Part shown: positions 1 through 10,600 of the stretch, piece by piece
Position numbering within the stretch: position 1 is the stretch's first letter
Layout of the letters: the number at the start of each line of letters is the position of its first letter
Assembly (NCBI GenBank): GCA_964592375.1
Contig: CAZQDP010000040.1
Location: forward strand, 1-20,865
Length of the DNA stretch: 20,865 nucleotides
Source: CAZQDP01 sp964592375
GTDB lineage: Bacteria; Bacillota; Clostridia; RUG12999
Direction of reading: 5' to 3'
Made by a program: the position numbers and the translations under genes
The notes under the pieces: generated by a model
Database searches by the model: none
The model's input: the letters and a program-made list of their open reading frames with translations, nothing else
What the model was told of the DNA's origin: nothing

Positions 1-1112
1 GCCGTCAAATCACTTCTGCAACCACTTTCCCCACTTAAAGCACCGACAATAATCTGCCTTGAAGATTCAGAACGAATGGTTTTTGCAAAATCAATGATTA
101 AATTACTGCGCCCCTCTGCAATGAATTGCTTCCAATCACTGCATTGGCACTCCACAGTTGGATCGTGAAATAATTCTTCTCCAATTAGATTGGCTGATTT
201 TGGCGGGGATGCTAAGAAAAAATCCGAGAAATTCGTTTTCCAAGCGGTATTTAAAGCTTCACAGGTTTCATATTTGCTTTTGAGCCATTTGTGCCATGCC
301 TCTATTGCCGGCTTGCTATAATCGCACCAAATATTGGCATCCTCCTGGCGCGCATAATTAGGAGCATGCCAGGTATATAGCTGCCCATCCTGGCCACCGC
401 CTATCATGTACCCGATGACTGATTTTCCCGGAATGCTGTTTTCTATGAGTGCAATAAACTGTTTTAGCATTTGTGCTACATCATCTCTGAATTTCTCTGA
501 AAAAAATGACCAAGCAAACCTTTCTTTTTTGTTATCATCAGGACAGTTTCCCACACGCAAATAATAATGCTCCTCTAAAATAAAGCCTTCGCCCGCCTCA
601 TTTTTCATCAGTTCATCCGGGTTTTCCTTGTCCCATCCCGGGTAGACATCAATTAAAATCCAAAGCAAGATTTTTGCTTTTGGGTGAACTCGCAAAATTC
701 TCCATAGCACATTGATAAAATCCTCTTGATTGACATATTTTTCTTTCCCAATCCAAAACGGACCACAGCCTAATGTTTCTTCCTCTTCTGAATCCGGAAA
801 TTGAAAGCCAAGATTAATGGCTACCATAATACAATCAAAATTTGCCCTCCTCCATACATCCACGTGCCAATCCGGCTGGGTCGATTTGCCAACCCAAAGA
901 TGTTTCTTCTTTCTCTGAAGTATTGTACCAAATAAGAAGGGCGTCGTTTGTCCATTCATCTCAAGCTGCGTTGCACCATTTGAATCTTTCACAAGCCTTG
1001 CAGATGGGATGGGCATTGCAGCTATCTCTTGAATAAGCTTATCCGTGAGCGGAGGAACATATTCAATAGGTGCTTTGCCATCAAACGTTTCATTACTATT
1101 GCACATTTTCAT
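1..1112 (-). CDS. GH42-like glycoside hydrolase, N-terminal part (3' end off the window)
   Basis: An open frame runs from an ATG at 1112 to the left edge without a stop, about 370 codons, so the protein is truncated by the window. The translation resembles the (beta/alpha)8 barrel of GH42-type beta-galactosidase-like proteins: FLFGTILQRK near residue 60, a strand with WILIDVYPGW near 160, VIGYMIGGGQDGQ near 245, and the helix CDYSKPAIEAWHKWLKSKY followed by LNTAW, which is very typical of this group. There is no signal peptide, so it is probably cytoplasmic and acts on imported oligosaccharides. ATG codons occur at 1115, 1112 and 1106; AGGG at 1119-1122 is best spaced for 1112. It is divergent from an AraC regulator that is its likely controller. 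Substrate is unknown. The Glu often found in the GEW motif after strand 4 seems to be Gln here, so activity is uncertain. Confidence 0.6.
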   Translation of the reverse strand, partial: MKMCNSNETFDGKAPIEYVPPLTDKLIQEIAAMPIPSARLVKDSNGATQLEMNGQTTPFLFGTILQRKKKHLWVGKSTQPDWHVDVWRRANFDCIMVAINLGFQFPDSEEEETLGCGPFWIGKEKYVNQEDFINVLWRILRVHPKAKILLWILIDVYPGWDKENPDELMKNEAGEGFILEEHYYLRVGNCPDDNKKERFAWSFFSEKFRDDVAQMLKQFIALIENSIPGKSVIGYMIGGGQDGQLYTWHAPNYARQEDANIWCDYSKPAIEAWHKWLKSKYETCEALNTAWKTNFSDFFLASPPKSANLIGEELFHDPTVECQCSDWKQFIAEGRSNLIIDFAKTIRSESSRQIIVGALSGESGCRSDLT

Positions 1113-1176
1113 CATCTTCCCTTCATTTTTTTATATAGCATGAGAATTGCACAAAAAACACACAATGAAAATCACC

Positions 1177-1205
1177 TTGCAATGCGGTTTCATTTATAGT
1201 ATACT
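1177..1205 (+). promoter_or_regulatory. Promoter of the AraC-family gene
   Basis: TTGCAA (1177-1182), a 17-base spacer and TATACT (1200-1205) match a sigma-A promoter pointing at the regulator. Predicted start is near 1212, giving a leader of about 67 bases. It overlaps the opposite promoter almost completely, so the two RNA polymerases cannot both be bound. Confidence 0.6.
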
Positions 1206-1226
1206 ATATGTGTGGTAGCCATACAA
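1198..1226 (-). promoter_or_regulatory. Promoter of the GH42-like gene
   Basis: On the minus strand TTGTAT (1226-1221), a 17-base spacer and TATACT (1203-1198) form a plausible sigma-A promoter. Transcription would start near 1191, about 80 bases ahead of the start codon. The -10 box lies in the palindrome AGTATACT shared with the opposite promoter. Confidence 0.55.
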
Positions 1227-1241
1227 GTGGATTATAGCCAT
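1216..1241 (+). repeat. Direct repeat TAGCCAT, candidate AraC half-sites
   Basis: TAGCCAT occurs at 1216-1222 and again at 1235-1241, a period of 19 bases, in the leader of the regulator gene and next to the -35 of the hydrolase promoter. The spacing is compatible with tandem half-sites bound by an AraC-type dimer. ATACAA is also repeated (1221-1226, 1249-1254). Function is inferred from position only. Confidence 0.3.
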
Positions 1242-1278
1242 TTTGCACATACAATTGGCTACTTTCGGAGGTTGGAAT

Positions 1279-2187
1279 ATGCTTCAATACAAAAGTTTAC
1301 CACTAAACAGATCTTTTGAAATAAATTCTGTAGTCTGTATACAAGAATTGCAATTTGCACCCGGCTATTTTTTCGCCGGTGAATATCATGATTTTTGGGA
1401 AATTGCATTGGTTAGAAGCGGTTATATGAACACTACATCTGATAGCTATGTATACAACATTTTTGAAAATCAAGCCGTTTTTCATCTTCCCATGACTTTT
1501 CACCGCAGTCTTTTTCCGACAAACTCGGCTACTACCGCTCTTTTTATTTCATTTCAAACAGATTATGATTTTTCTTCTCTTGTGAAAAATAAGATTTTCG
1601 ACGTTGACAACACCCTATTAACACTTTTTGACCTGCTGCAAGCGGAGGCCTTGCAATTCATTAACCACTACAACGAGCAAACCGGCATATACGAAGCAGA
1701 TATAAACCCACATGCCGATTTTGCTAGCTCCCATAGGTTAAAAAATATCTTAGAGCTTATTGTTATTCAATTTATCCGCCTATCAATGGATAAGAATAAT
1801 AAACATATAGACTATACAATGTTTTCTACTTCTACCTCTGATTTATTTAGCCGCATTGTGGAATTTATGAAGCAAAACATACAAAACGCTTTAAATATAT
1901 CAGATATATGCACCCACTGTCATTGTAGCAGAAGTAATGCAAAAAAGGTCATTCATAAGCACACCGGAATGGGAATGATGCAATTGTTCAATCAGCTTAA
2001 AATCAAATATTCTCTATCACTTTTACAGGAAAACAAGAAAGTTGCCGAAATTGCTCAAACATTATCCTTTTCCTCTTATCAGTATTATTCTTTAATATTC
2101 AAAAAAATAATGGGCATGACCATTTCGAACTACCGAAAAAAAGTGCAAAAAAAACAATGTCCACAAGAGAATATAGGCATGAAATAA
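1279..2187 (+). CDS. AraC/XylS-family transcriptional regulator
   Basis: A 302-residue protein with the usual layout of AraC regulators. The N-terminal half (about 1-150) resembles a cupin sensing domain (HDFWEIALVRSGY near 40), followed by a helical linker, and the C-terminal 100 residues hold two helix-turn-helix motifs. The second has the familiar pattern IAQTLSFSSYQYYSLIFKK followed by MGMTISNYRK. The start at 1279 is chosen because GGAGG (1267-1271) sits 7 bases upstream; the in-frame ATG at 1243 has no ribosome binding site. It is divergent from a glycoside hydrolase gene, and such pairs commonly respond to the sugar released or imported. Ligand is unknown. The first HTH is unusual in its cysteines and histidines (ICTHCHCSRSNAKK), but no metal site can be claimed. 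Confidence 0.9.
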   Translation: MLQYKSLPLNRSFEINSVVCIQELQFAPGYFFAGEYHDFWEIALVRSGYMNTTSDSYVYNIFENQAVFHLPMTFHRSLFPTNSATTALFISFQTDYDFSSLVKNKIFDVDNTLLTLFDLLQAEALQFINHYNEQTGIYEADINPHADFASSHRLKNILELIVIQFIRLSMDKNNKHIDYTMFSTSTSDLFSRIVEFMKQNIQNALNISDICTHCHCSRSNAKKVIHKHTGMGMMQLFNQLKIKYSLSLLQENKKVAEIAQTLSFSSYQYYSLIFKKIMGMTISNYRKKVQKKQCPQENIGMK

Positions 2188-2217
2188 TAGAATACAAATA
2201 AATGAAAGTATCTTTTT

Positions 2218-2244
2218 AAAAAAAGGCAAACATTTCTGTTTGCC
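2218..2244 (-). terminator. Intrinsic terminator of the acyl-CoA ligase operon
   Basis: On the minus strand a perfect 8-bp stem (GGCAAACA / TGTTTGCC, 4-base loop) is followed directly by seven T. It lies 9 bases after the DUF6106 stop codon. In the plus direction no T run follows at once, so it would end the AraC transcript only weakly. Confidence 0.85.
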
Positions 2245-2253
2245 CCATCTGTT

Positions 2254-2781
2254 TTATTTACATTTTTTATAAACTTGTTTGGGATTGTATGTTGCAAACA
2301 AATCCAGCATTTTTTCCGTAGGCTCAAAGATGAGCTTCGTTCGCACATTGTCCTTCACAAAAAGGGCAATATACGTCTTCTCTCCACCACTCTTCGAGGA
2401 TGCATCAATGGTTTTCACAATATTGGTGTTTTGAAAATCTTTTGCAAACCGCATATCATCTTTGTGCGCCACAAGCTCTAATGCTCTGGCTCTGACAGAA
2501 ACAACCTGCTTTCGCTTTCTTCTGGCAATAATGGTATCCACATCCAAATCACCATTTGTTACAATATATTCAAACTCAATATTTCTGCTAGACATCAAAA
2601 AATAAGCACCAACCCACGCACCTGCTATCACAAGCAAAACGATGGAAGAATAAATGGTGCCAAGAACAAACGGCAGCAACAGAAGTGTGATGATCGCGGC
2701 AACAAGCACAAGCCCCGCGCTTATCAGATAATCTTTTGTGGTCTTTTTGCATTTTACAATATATTCAGCATATTGATCCAT
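2254..2781 (-). CDS. DUF6106-like two-span membrane protein
   Basis: A 175-residue protein opening with MDQYAEYIVKCKK. Two hydrophobic segments follow (about residues 20-40 and 43-63), then a soluble C-terminal part beginning FEYIVTNGDLDVDTIIARRKRK that looks like a PH-like beta domain. I recognise the pattern of DUF6106, a Firmicutes family without a known role; the assignment is from memory of the pattern. It starts 18 bases after the acyl-CoA ligase stop, with AAAGGGA just upstream, so the two genes are co-transcribed and end at the terminator 9 bases downstream. Both termini should face the cytoplasm if the two segments form a hairpin. No catalytic motif is visible. Confidence 0.75.
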   Translation of the reverse strand: MDQYAEYIVKCKKTTKDYLISAGLVLVAAIITLLLLPFVLGTIYSSIVLLVIAGAWVGAYFLMSSRNIEFEYIVTNGDLDVDTIIARRKRKQVVSVRARALELVAHKDDMRFAKDFQNTNIVKTIDASSKSGGEKTYIALFVKDNVRTKLIFEPTEKMLDLFATYNPKQVYKKCK

Positions 2782-2799
2782 TTTACATCCCTTTCCGTT

Positions 2800-4464
2800 T
2801 TACGCCGTTTCTATACTAGCCGCATCTTGTAGATTTAAATTTTCCACAGCCCATTCCCGCAAAACATACTTTTGGATTTTGCCGCTGGCTGTCATCGGGA
2901 ATTCGGTCATAAACCGTACATATTTCGGAACCTTATGCCTTGCCATATTTTCTCGCACAAAATCCTTTATGCCCTGCTCATCTACGGTAGCTGCTTCCTT
3001 TAATATGATACACGCCATGACCTCTTCGCCCAATTCCTTGCTGGGAACGCCCACAACCTGCACATCACTCACCATCGGATGGGTATAAAGCAACTCTTCA
3101 ATTTCTCTGGGATAAATGTTTTCTCCGCCACGAATAATCATGTCCTTGATGCGGCCTGTGATTTTACAGTAGCCATCTTTGTCCATGGTGGCCAAATCAC
3201 CCGTATGCAACCATCCATCTTGATCGATGGCAATATTGGTTGCTTCCTCCATCTTATAATAACCCTTCATGACATTATATCCTCGGCAGCAAAGCTCCCC
3301 TTGGGTATCCGGTAGAACAGTGGCTCCGGTTTCCGGATCGATAATTTTCACTTCAATATTTTCAAGCGCACAGCCTACCGTGCTTACCCTGCGCTCCAAG
3401 GAATCATCTGTGCGTGTCTGGGTAATCACAGGCGAAGCTTCTGTCTGCCCATAGGCAATGGTTATTTCGCTCATCCCCATCAGGCTCACTGCTTTTTTCA
3501 TCAGTTCAATCGGGCAGGGCGAGCCCGCCATAATACCGGTTCTAAGGGTGCTAAGTTGATATTTTTCAAAATCCGGGTGCTCCATTAAGAAAATAAACAT
3601 AGTAGGCACGCCGTGAACCGCCGTGCATTTTTCTGCCTGTATGCTTTCTAATACCTCCACCGGATTAAAATAGTCAACCGGAACCATGGTAGATGCGTGA
3701 GTCACACATGCCATAACGCCAAGTACACAACCAAAGCAATGAAAAAAAGGCACGGGAATACACAGTCTGTCCTTTGGCGTAAACTTCATGCATTCGCCGA
3801 TATTATATCCATTGTTGAGTACATTATGATGTGTCAGCATAACCCCTTTTGGAAATCCTGTTGTGCCCGAGGTATATTGCATGTTAATCACGTCCTGCGG
3901 GTCCGTTGCGCGTTGGCACGCATCTAGCACTTCGTCGGATACGCTCTCCCCCATTGCCATGAGGTCATCCCAAGTGAACATACCCGGGCTTTGATGGTTA
4001 TCTAAATTAATTACATTTTTTAAGTATGGCAGTTTTTCGCAGGAAATCTCGCCGGGACGGCTATTTTCAAGCTCAGGCACAAGTTTGCGCAAAATTCCCA
4101 TATAGTCGGAATCCTTAAACCCATCAATCAGCAAAAGTGTATTGGAATCAGATTGCCGTAGCAGATACTCCAGCTCAAATATTTTATAATTGGTGTTTAC
4201 CGTGACCAGCACTGCACCAATTTTAGCCGTGGCAAACTGGGAAATAACCCACTGAGGATAATTGGTGGCCCAAACTGCCACATTATCTCCCTTTTTGATG
4301 CCTAGCTTGATAAATCCCTTGGCCGCTTTGCGGCATATTTCATTAAATTCCTTATATGTATACCGAAGCCCTCTCCTTACATATACAAGCGCATCGTTAT
4401 CGCCATGCTCCTTCGCGCATTTGTCCAGAAAATCGCCTATTGTCAAATTAATAAACTCTGCCAT
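2800..4464 (-). CDS. AMP-forming acyl-CoA ligase (fatty acid-CoA ligase family)
   Basis: A 554-residue ANL-superfamily enzyme that activates a carboxylic acid with ATP to an acyl-adenylate and transfers it to CoA. All core motifs are present: the phosphate-binding loop YTSGTTGFPKG (about 195-205), YGQTEASP, GWLHTGDLATMDKDGY (about 413-428), the hinge ITGRIKDMIIRGGENIYPREIEE (about 430-457), and the C-terminal lysine in GKIQK near 530. Length and the SPVITQ segment fit the medium/long-chain acyl-CoA ligases (YngI/FadD-like), but the acid cannot be told from sequence. No membrane segment is visible, so it is cytosolic or peripheral. A G-rich ribosome binding site (GGGGGG) lies 11 bases before the ATG. 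It is the first gene of an operon with its own near-consensus promoter, and the DUF6106 gene follows. Confidence 0.92.
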   Translation of the reverse strand: MAEFINLTIGDFLDKCAKEHGDNDALVYVRRGLRYTYKEFNEICRKAAKGFIKLGIKKGDNVAVWATNYPQWVISQFATAKIGAVLVTVNTNYKIFELEYLLRQSDSNTLLLIDGFKDSDYMGILRKLVPELENSRPGEISCEKLPYLKNVINLDNHQSPGMFTWDDLMAMGESVSDEVLDACQRATDPQDVINMQYTSGTTGFPKGVMLTHHNVLNNGYNIGECMKFTPKDRLCIPVPFFHCFGCVLGVMACVTHASTMVPVDYFNPVEVLESIQAEKCTAVHGVPTMFIFLMEHPDFEKYQLSTLRTGIMAGSPCPIELMKKAVSLMGMSEITIAYGQTEASPVITQTRTDDSLERRVSTVGCALENIEVKIIDPETGATVLPDTQGELCCRGYNVMKGYYKMEEATNIAIDQDGWLHTGDLATMDKDGYCKITGRIKDMIIRGGENIYPREIEELLYTHPMVSDVQVVGVPSKELGEEVMACIILKEAATVDEQGIKDFVRENMARHKVPKYVRFMTEFPMTASGKIQKYVLREWAVENLNLQDAASIETA

Positions 4465-4501
4465 ACAGGCTTATACCCCCCTGCATAAAATAGATGATTG
4501 C

Positions 4502-4530
4502 ATTTTATAACATTTCATTTCTTTTGTCAA
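4502..4530 (-). promoter_or_regulatory. Promoter of the acyl-CoA ligase operon
   Basis: Minus-strand TTGACA (4530-4525), a 17-base spacer and TAAAAT (4507-4502): consensus -35 and a -10 with one mismatch. The transcript should start near 4495, about 30 bases before the ATG. This makes the operon independent of the big gene upstream. Confidence 0.85.
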
Positions 4531-4555
4531 TACGCTATAGCATTTTCCGTGTGCT

Positions 4556-4655
4556 NNNNNNNNNNNNNNNNNNNNNNNNNNNNNNNNNNNNNNNNNNNNN
4601 NNNNNNNNNNNNNNNNNNNNNNNNNNNNNNNNNNNNNNNNNNNNNNNNNNNNNNN
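4556..4655. other. Assembly gap (100 N)
   Basis: Exactly 100 undetermined bases, the customary placeholder for a scaffold gap of unknown size. It removes the end of the cyclic glucan synthase gene and whatever terminator follows. Any reading frame through it is meaningless. Confidence 0.98.
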
Positions 4656-7600
4656 CCATCGTCGCAAAGCGCTACGATATCGCCCTGCAATTGCTGATTG
4701 TCCAGTGTGAGACCAACCACTCCTGCAGATTTATCATTTGGATTGTGTATGTGGATTTTATACACCGCACTTTTATATTTATATTCTATCGAAGCCTCCT
4801 TCCATCCCGAAGGAATGCATGGGGAAATTTGAAGCTTGTCTCCTTGCTTTTTTAATCCCAAGATATATTCAATTCCACAACGGTACATCCACCCTGCCGC
4901 GCCGGTATACCAGCTCCAGCCGCCTCTGCCGGTGATATTATCGGATGCATAGATATCAGCTGCCACTGCGTATGGCTCTGTTTTATAAATGCCAATTTCA
5001 ATAGGCGTCCTTGCATGATTGATGGGGTTTATCATATGAAAAATCTGCATCCCATCGTCGCCCATTCCCTGCATGGCGAATGCCACTGCAAGCCATACCG
5101 CGGCATGGGTATACTGTCCTCCGTTTTCCCTTACGCCCGGCAAATATCCCTTGATATATCCCGGATTTCCCTCTTTCCCATCAAAGGGAGGATTCAGCAG
5201 CAATACCAGTCCATCTTGCGGCCTTACCAAATGCATCTTTGCGGATTTGATGGCCTCCATGGCCTTTTTCCTTGATGCCCCTCCCGACATTACAGCCCAG
5301 CTTTGGGAGATGGAGTCTATTCTGCACTCACTGCCGGATGCGGTGCCGATTGGTCTGCCGTCATCGTAATACGCTCGCCTGTACCAATTGCCGTCCCACC
5401 CGGCGGTATCGATGGCCTCTTCGATTTTTTTCAGGTGTTCACGGTATTTCTGTGCCTTTTTTGTATCCTGCATTCTATCGCAAAGGGGAATGAATTCTTT
5501 TAACGTTGCATAAATAAAGAAGCCAAGCCATATGCTCTCCCCCTTGCCTTTTATACCGACTGCATTCATGCCATCATTCCAGTCTCCGCTTCCCATCAGT
5601 GGCAGTCCATGCTCTCCGTAGCAAAGTGCTTTGTCTATGGCTCTGATGCAATGCTGATAGACTGTTTCTTTTATTTCCGAATACTGAGGGGAGATGTATT
5701 TTTCATCCTCATCCTCACCCAAAAGTCCATCGCGAATATAGGGCACTTTTATACTAAGCAAATCATAATCTTCTGTTTTTTTGATATATTCGGCGGTGAC
5801 ACTCAGTAGCCACACCAAATCATCGCTAAACCTTGTGCGCACACCCTTACCAGGCCTTGTACCATCTTCCGCGGGATCGCAGTGCCACCAGTGCATCACA
5901 TCCCCTTCTTCAAATTGCCGACTGCAGCACATGATAATTTGATTTTTTGCAACCTTTGGCAATGCATAGAGAAGTGCGCAGCTATCCTGCAATTGATCTC
6001 GAAATCCAAATGCGCCTCCCGACTGATAAAACCCGCTTCGTGCATGAATTCTACAAGCGTATGTCTGATAGATGAGCCAACCGTTTAGCATGAAATCAAA
6101 GCTTTTGTCGGGCGTGGATATGGTGATGATTTCCAAAAGATCGTTCCAATATGCTTTTGTACTTGCAAGTGCGGCAGTGCAGGTATTGAAGTCGGTATAC
6201 TTCTCTTTTTTATTTTCAATCTCCGCAAACGCTTTGCCTGTTCCTGCCAGGAGTACGAATTCTTTTGTCTGCCCTGCCAGCAGTTTGATATCCATTGCAA
6301 TCGCAAGGCAAGCGGCAAGCCCTCCGCCTGTTTCGCCGGATAGTCTTCCCTCTGTTTCAAATGTTCCTTGCGGGTCAAAATCATGGTTATTGCCGGAATG
6401 CATCGCGATATCTTGGGAGGTGGCAATAAACATGGTTTCGCCATATTCATTTTGCCCTACTTCGTTTTTTCCCATCATCACATTGTTTTCAAATGCCGTA
6501 TTGATATAAGGCAGATTGCTGTGCTCTACGCCTCCGATCATGGGCATGAGGTAGTAAACCACCCTCATATTTCTGGGCGTCTCTCCCATATTGGTGAGAC
6601 TTACCATGGTCAGCTTGACATTGTCATTTTGAGGAACAAATTGGGTATGCAGATAATGCAGTCCATGCACATGCCCTTCGAAACTGCTATATCCAAACCC
6701 ATGCCGCACCCTTGCACGGGTGTTTGAGGATATGTTTTCAAGGTAGTTATCCTCTAAATCAAATAAATAGATTTTTTCGCCTGAAGGGTCCGTTACAAAA
6801 TCATTGCTCCATGGGGTTAGCCTGTTTTCACGGCTGTTTCCTGAATAAATATATCCTCCCCCACGTTCACTGACGATAAAACCAAATCTTTCATTTGCAA
6901 TCACGTTCACCCATGGAAGAGGGGGCAAATTATCCGGTGATAAATCAATGATATATTCTTTTCCATCCTGCGAAAACCCACCTATCCCATTATAGAATTC
7001 TTTTTCTTGGTGGGGTAGCTGCAAATCGGGATATTCCTTCGCTTTTCGAATGGTCTTTCTACTGCTTTTTTTCTCGGCCCTAGCTGTTGGAATAATGCTT
7101 TTTAGTACATCCTCACGAACCGTGAGCCTTGCGGCGGAGATAAATGCGCTCATGCCCTCCACTCCTGCAGTTGCTTGATTAATAAGGTAAACCCCACCCG
7201 GTCTGTTTTCTATTTCTCGTGCATGAGAGCAGGAGATAATCTCTCGCAGTCGCTGCTCCACAGGCCGCAGATATCCGCCGTCCTCTTCGTTGCAAATGAC
7301 CACCAGATCGCACGCAAACCCTCTGAGTCTCCAATATTCATGTGCTTTGAGTAGCCGCTCTAGCATATCCTTATCCTCTGCTTTTTCGGCAATGCATAAA
7401 AGGATAGGCAAATCCCCCGATACCCCAAACTCCCAAAGCTTTTTCTGACCACAGCGGCTGTTTTCGATGATTTTCCGCTCACGTCTGCGCAGAGGGCTCA
7501 TATACACCATATGGGCGAGAAGTTCAAAAATAAACTCTTCTTCTTCCGCCTTGATATTGATATATTTATTAACCACCCTGCTTCTGGTGAGCGCAAGCTC

Positions 7601-10600
7601 AAATATATCTGTGGTAGCCGCATCGCTATTGTACTTTGCGCAAAGTGCCAACGCCTCTTCCCGATCGTAGCAGCAACCGGAAATATAGGAAATATGTGCC
7701 TGCATCCCCGGAGGCAATACCACTCTGCCCCGAATAGACATCACAGGATCAATGGGTGCACCAACACGGCAGGAAAGCGGATGCATCCCATCCATGGCAA
7801 CCGGATTTTTAAGTCCTCTGCCTCTTCCGATAAACTTCGCGCGATCTGTTTCAAAGCTGATATTGGTAACCTCGCAATCACAGGCCAGCATCCGATGAAA
7901 CGCCCAAAGCTCACTTTTTTTATCTGTTCGCGGCCTGCGCACACAAAGCAGTGCATGATTTGCAGAGTCAAATTCCGTCCGAACAAACAGCTTTCCAAAA
8001 GCAGGATGGGAAACATCCTCCTGTTGTGTTAAAAGCACCGGCTCCATAAAGCTTGTCAACTCGATAACACTTTCGGTCTTCCCGGTGTTGCGCAGGGTAA
8101 TTCTACGCACCTCCACGCTGTCCTCAGGAGATACTCCAATTTCACATACCGTGGTCAACTCCTCTTTAATACAGGTAAATTCAGCCTTGTGCGAAGAAAA
8201 GACACCCTTGTATTCGCAGTCCACCCCTGCCGGCTCTGGAGTTATGCTGTAGTACTCCCCTGTGGTAATGTTTTTCAGATAGAAGAACATTCCCTGTGGC
8301 TGCTGCGTATCTCCAAAACGAGTGAGCATGATATGATTATTTTTGCTGTATCCTCTGCCTCTGTCATCAATCATGGTGGCAAAGGTGCTGTTTGACAGCA
8401 TATGCACCAGCGGCAAGCCGCTACGAGGCTGTTCCAATACTCTGCAACAGCTTTCATAAGCAAAATCAACCTTTTTCATGGGTCTTGTCTTTTGATTGCT
8501 TCCGGTGATATTCACCCTCTGAGGCACACGCTCACTGAGCAAGTATTCCGCGGATTTAATCATCGGGTGGCTAGAAAATCTTTTTTGCAAAAGATTGTTT
8601 GTAAGCACATTGGAAAGGGCAGCAAGACTCATGCCGTTATGGTGCACCATATAGCTTTTGACAATGGTATAATGCTGCCCACGCAGTTGTCTTTCCGGCG
8701 TATAGTCAATTGCTTCATAAAAACCATATTCTCCCTTTGCACCAATTTCGCAAAGACGAACAAGATTAGCAATGGCTTGCCTTGGCGCCTCCATGAGTCC
8801 TAACATGGAAGCATAGGGAGTAATGACGGTATCTTCCGCCAAGCCTCTTTTATAACCTAACTCCGGCACCCCAAATGCTTTGTACTGATAATTGAGTTGC
8901 ATGTCAAAGGCTGCAAAACCCGATTCGGAAACGCCCCAAGGCACCCCTCTTTTTTTCCCATAATTCATTTGCGCCCCGATGACAAATTGATACGTTTCAT
9001 CAATTAAAGTGTTTTCGATATTCCTAATAATCAGCCTCGGCATAAAATATTCAAACATGGTACCCGACCAAGACGACAAACCCTTGTAGCCATCCGATAC
9101 GGTAAGACTTCTCCCCATTTTAAACCAATGTTTGGCGCTTACATCTCCCTTGGCAATGGCAACGAGGCTTGCCTGCCTTGCCTCCGATGCCAAAAGATCA
9201 TAATAGGAATTGGTCAGTTTTCCCTCTTCCACATGAAATCCAATGGAAAACAGCCCGATATTTTCATTGTATAACGGCTTAAAATCCATATCCAGTGCCA
9301 GTTTTTGTGCGATTGAAGAAAGCTCCCTGCACTTTTGATTGTTTTCCTCTTTTTCCTCTTCAGTAAGCTGCGCTTCTTTAATGAGCGCACGAAGCTGATT
9401 TTTAAGCCTTTCACCCCAGCGGGACATTTTATAGAGCTTTTCAGTTTGCCCCAAAAGCTGATGGGCCACCGATTGCCATTCTTCTTCGCAGTGCGAATCA
9501 TTCAGGTTATCCAGAGGTGAGATGTCAATGGCCGTCCCCTTGTCCATAATAATAGATGCTGTGTCGCGAATGCCTTCAATGAGCAAGCGGCTTAAAAACT
9601 CCTTATTGGATGCTTCCATAAGGCCTTGCGACAGCACCATCAAATAACCTGCCAAATTTCCACTGTCCACGGTGGATATATAAGCCGGCTTTAAGATATC
9701 AAATTTTTTCGTATCATACCAATTATACAAATGTCCATTCCACTTTGGTAATTTTTGAGTGGTGGAAATGATTTTTTCAGTATAGTCTATGAGCTGTAGT
9801 TTGGTTGCATACCCAAGGTCATATGCACAGAGTACCGAAAGCAGGGTAATACCGATATTGGTAGGTGAGGTGCGGTTGGCCGCACCATTTCGAGGGTGCT
9901 CCTGATAATTGTCCGGTGGAATAAATCCTGTTTTTTCCTGCATAAAATCTTCAAAATATGCATAAGTGCGCCTTGCCCATTCTCGAAGTAGTTTTTGCTC
10001 TTTATCAGAAATACGCTTTGGTCTTCGCCAAATTGGCAGGCTGACTTGATATGCAATGAAAGGGGATAAAATCCACACGATGCCTACAATCGCCGCCACC
10101 TGAACATAGCTTTGGTTTTTCCAATATACGAAAAAAATCAGGGCAAGCCCACAGATGGGAGCAAACGCCATTTTAATGATATAGCCAAAGAGTCGATTGC
10201 CAAGGGTTTTTTCTGCATCTGCTGCCGTTACCCATTGCAGCATATTTTTTCTACTGATGAGACTACGATAGAGGGTTCGCAGAGCAGCGTCAATACTTAA
10301 ATATGCCTGATGAGATAAAAAAGCAAATAAAAGCCCCGACTGATACAAGGCTCCCTTAAAGCCTGAAATGATGGTTGCATATTGCTTTTGGCCAACATAT
10401 TTATAATTTTTTTGAATAAGTCCATCAATTAAATAGGTAATGACACCAAAAAATGCAGACACCACTGCAACGGCAATATATACCCACCCTTTTGGCATGC
10501 AGAACGCGTAAAAAATCAATATGAATTGCGCCGCTGGCATAAGGCTTCTGCGTAAATTGTCAAACAGCTTCCATTTTGATAGCATGGATATGGGATTGTT

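Noticed and set aside
842..1036. 64-codon plus-strand frame opposite the GH42-like gene
   Set aside because: Shadow; the minus-strand frame is continuously open and matches a known fold.
1243..1278. Upstream in-frame ATG for the AraC regulator
   Set aside because: No ribosome binding site; GGAGG is correctly placed for the ATG at 1279.
7511..8032. 173-codon open frame antisense to the glucan synthase gene, and several similar shorter ones
   Set aside because: Composition is that of a reverse-strand shadow of a conserved coding gene; no recognisable domain or convincing start.
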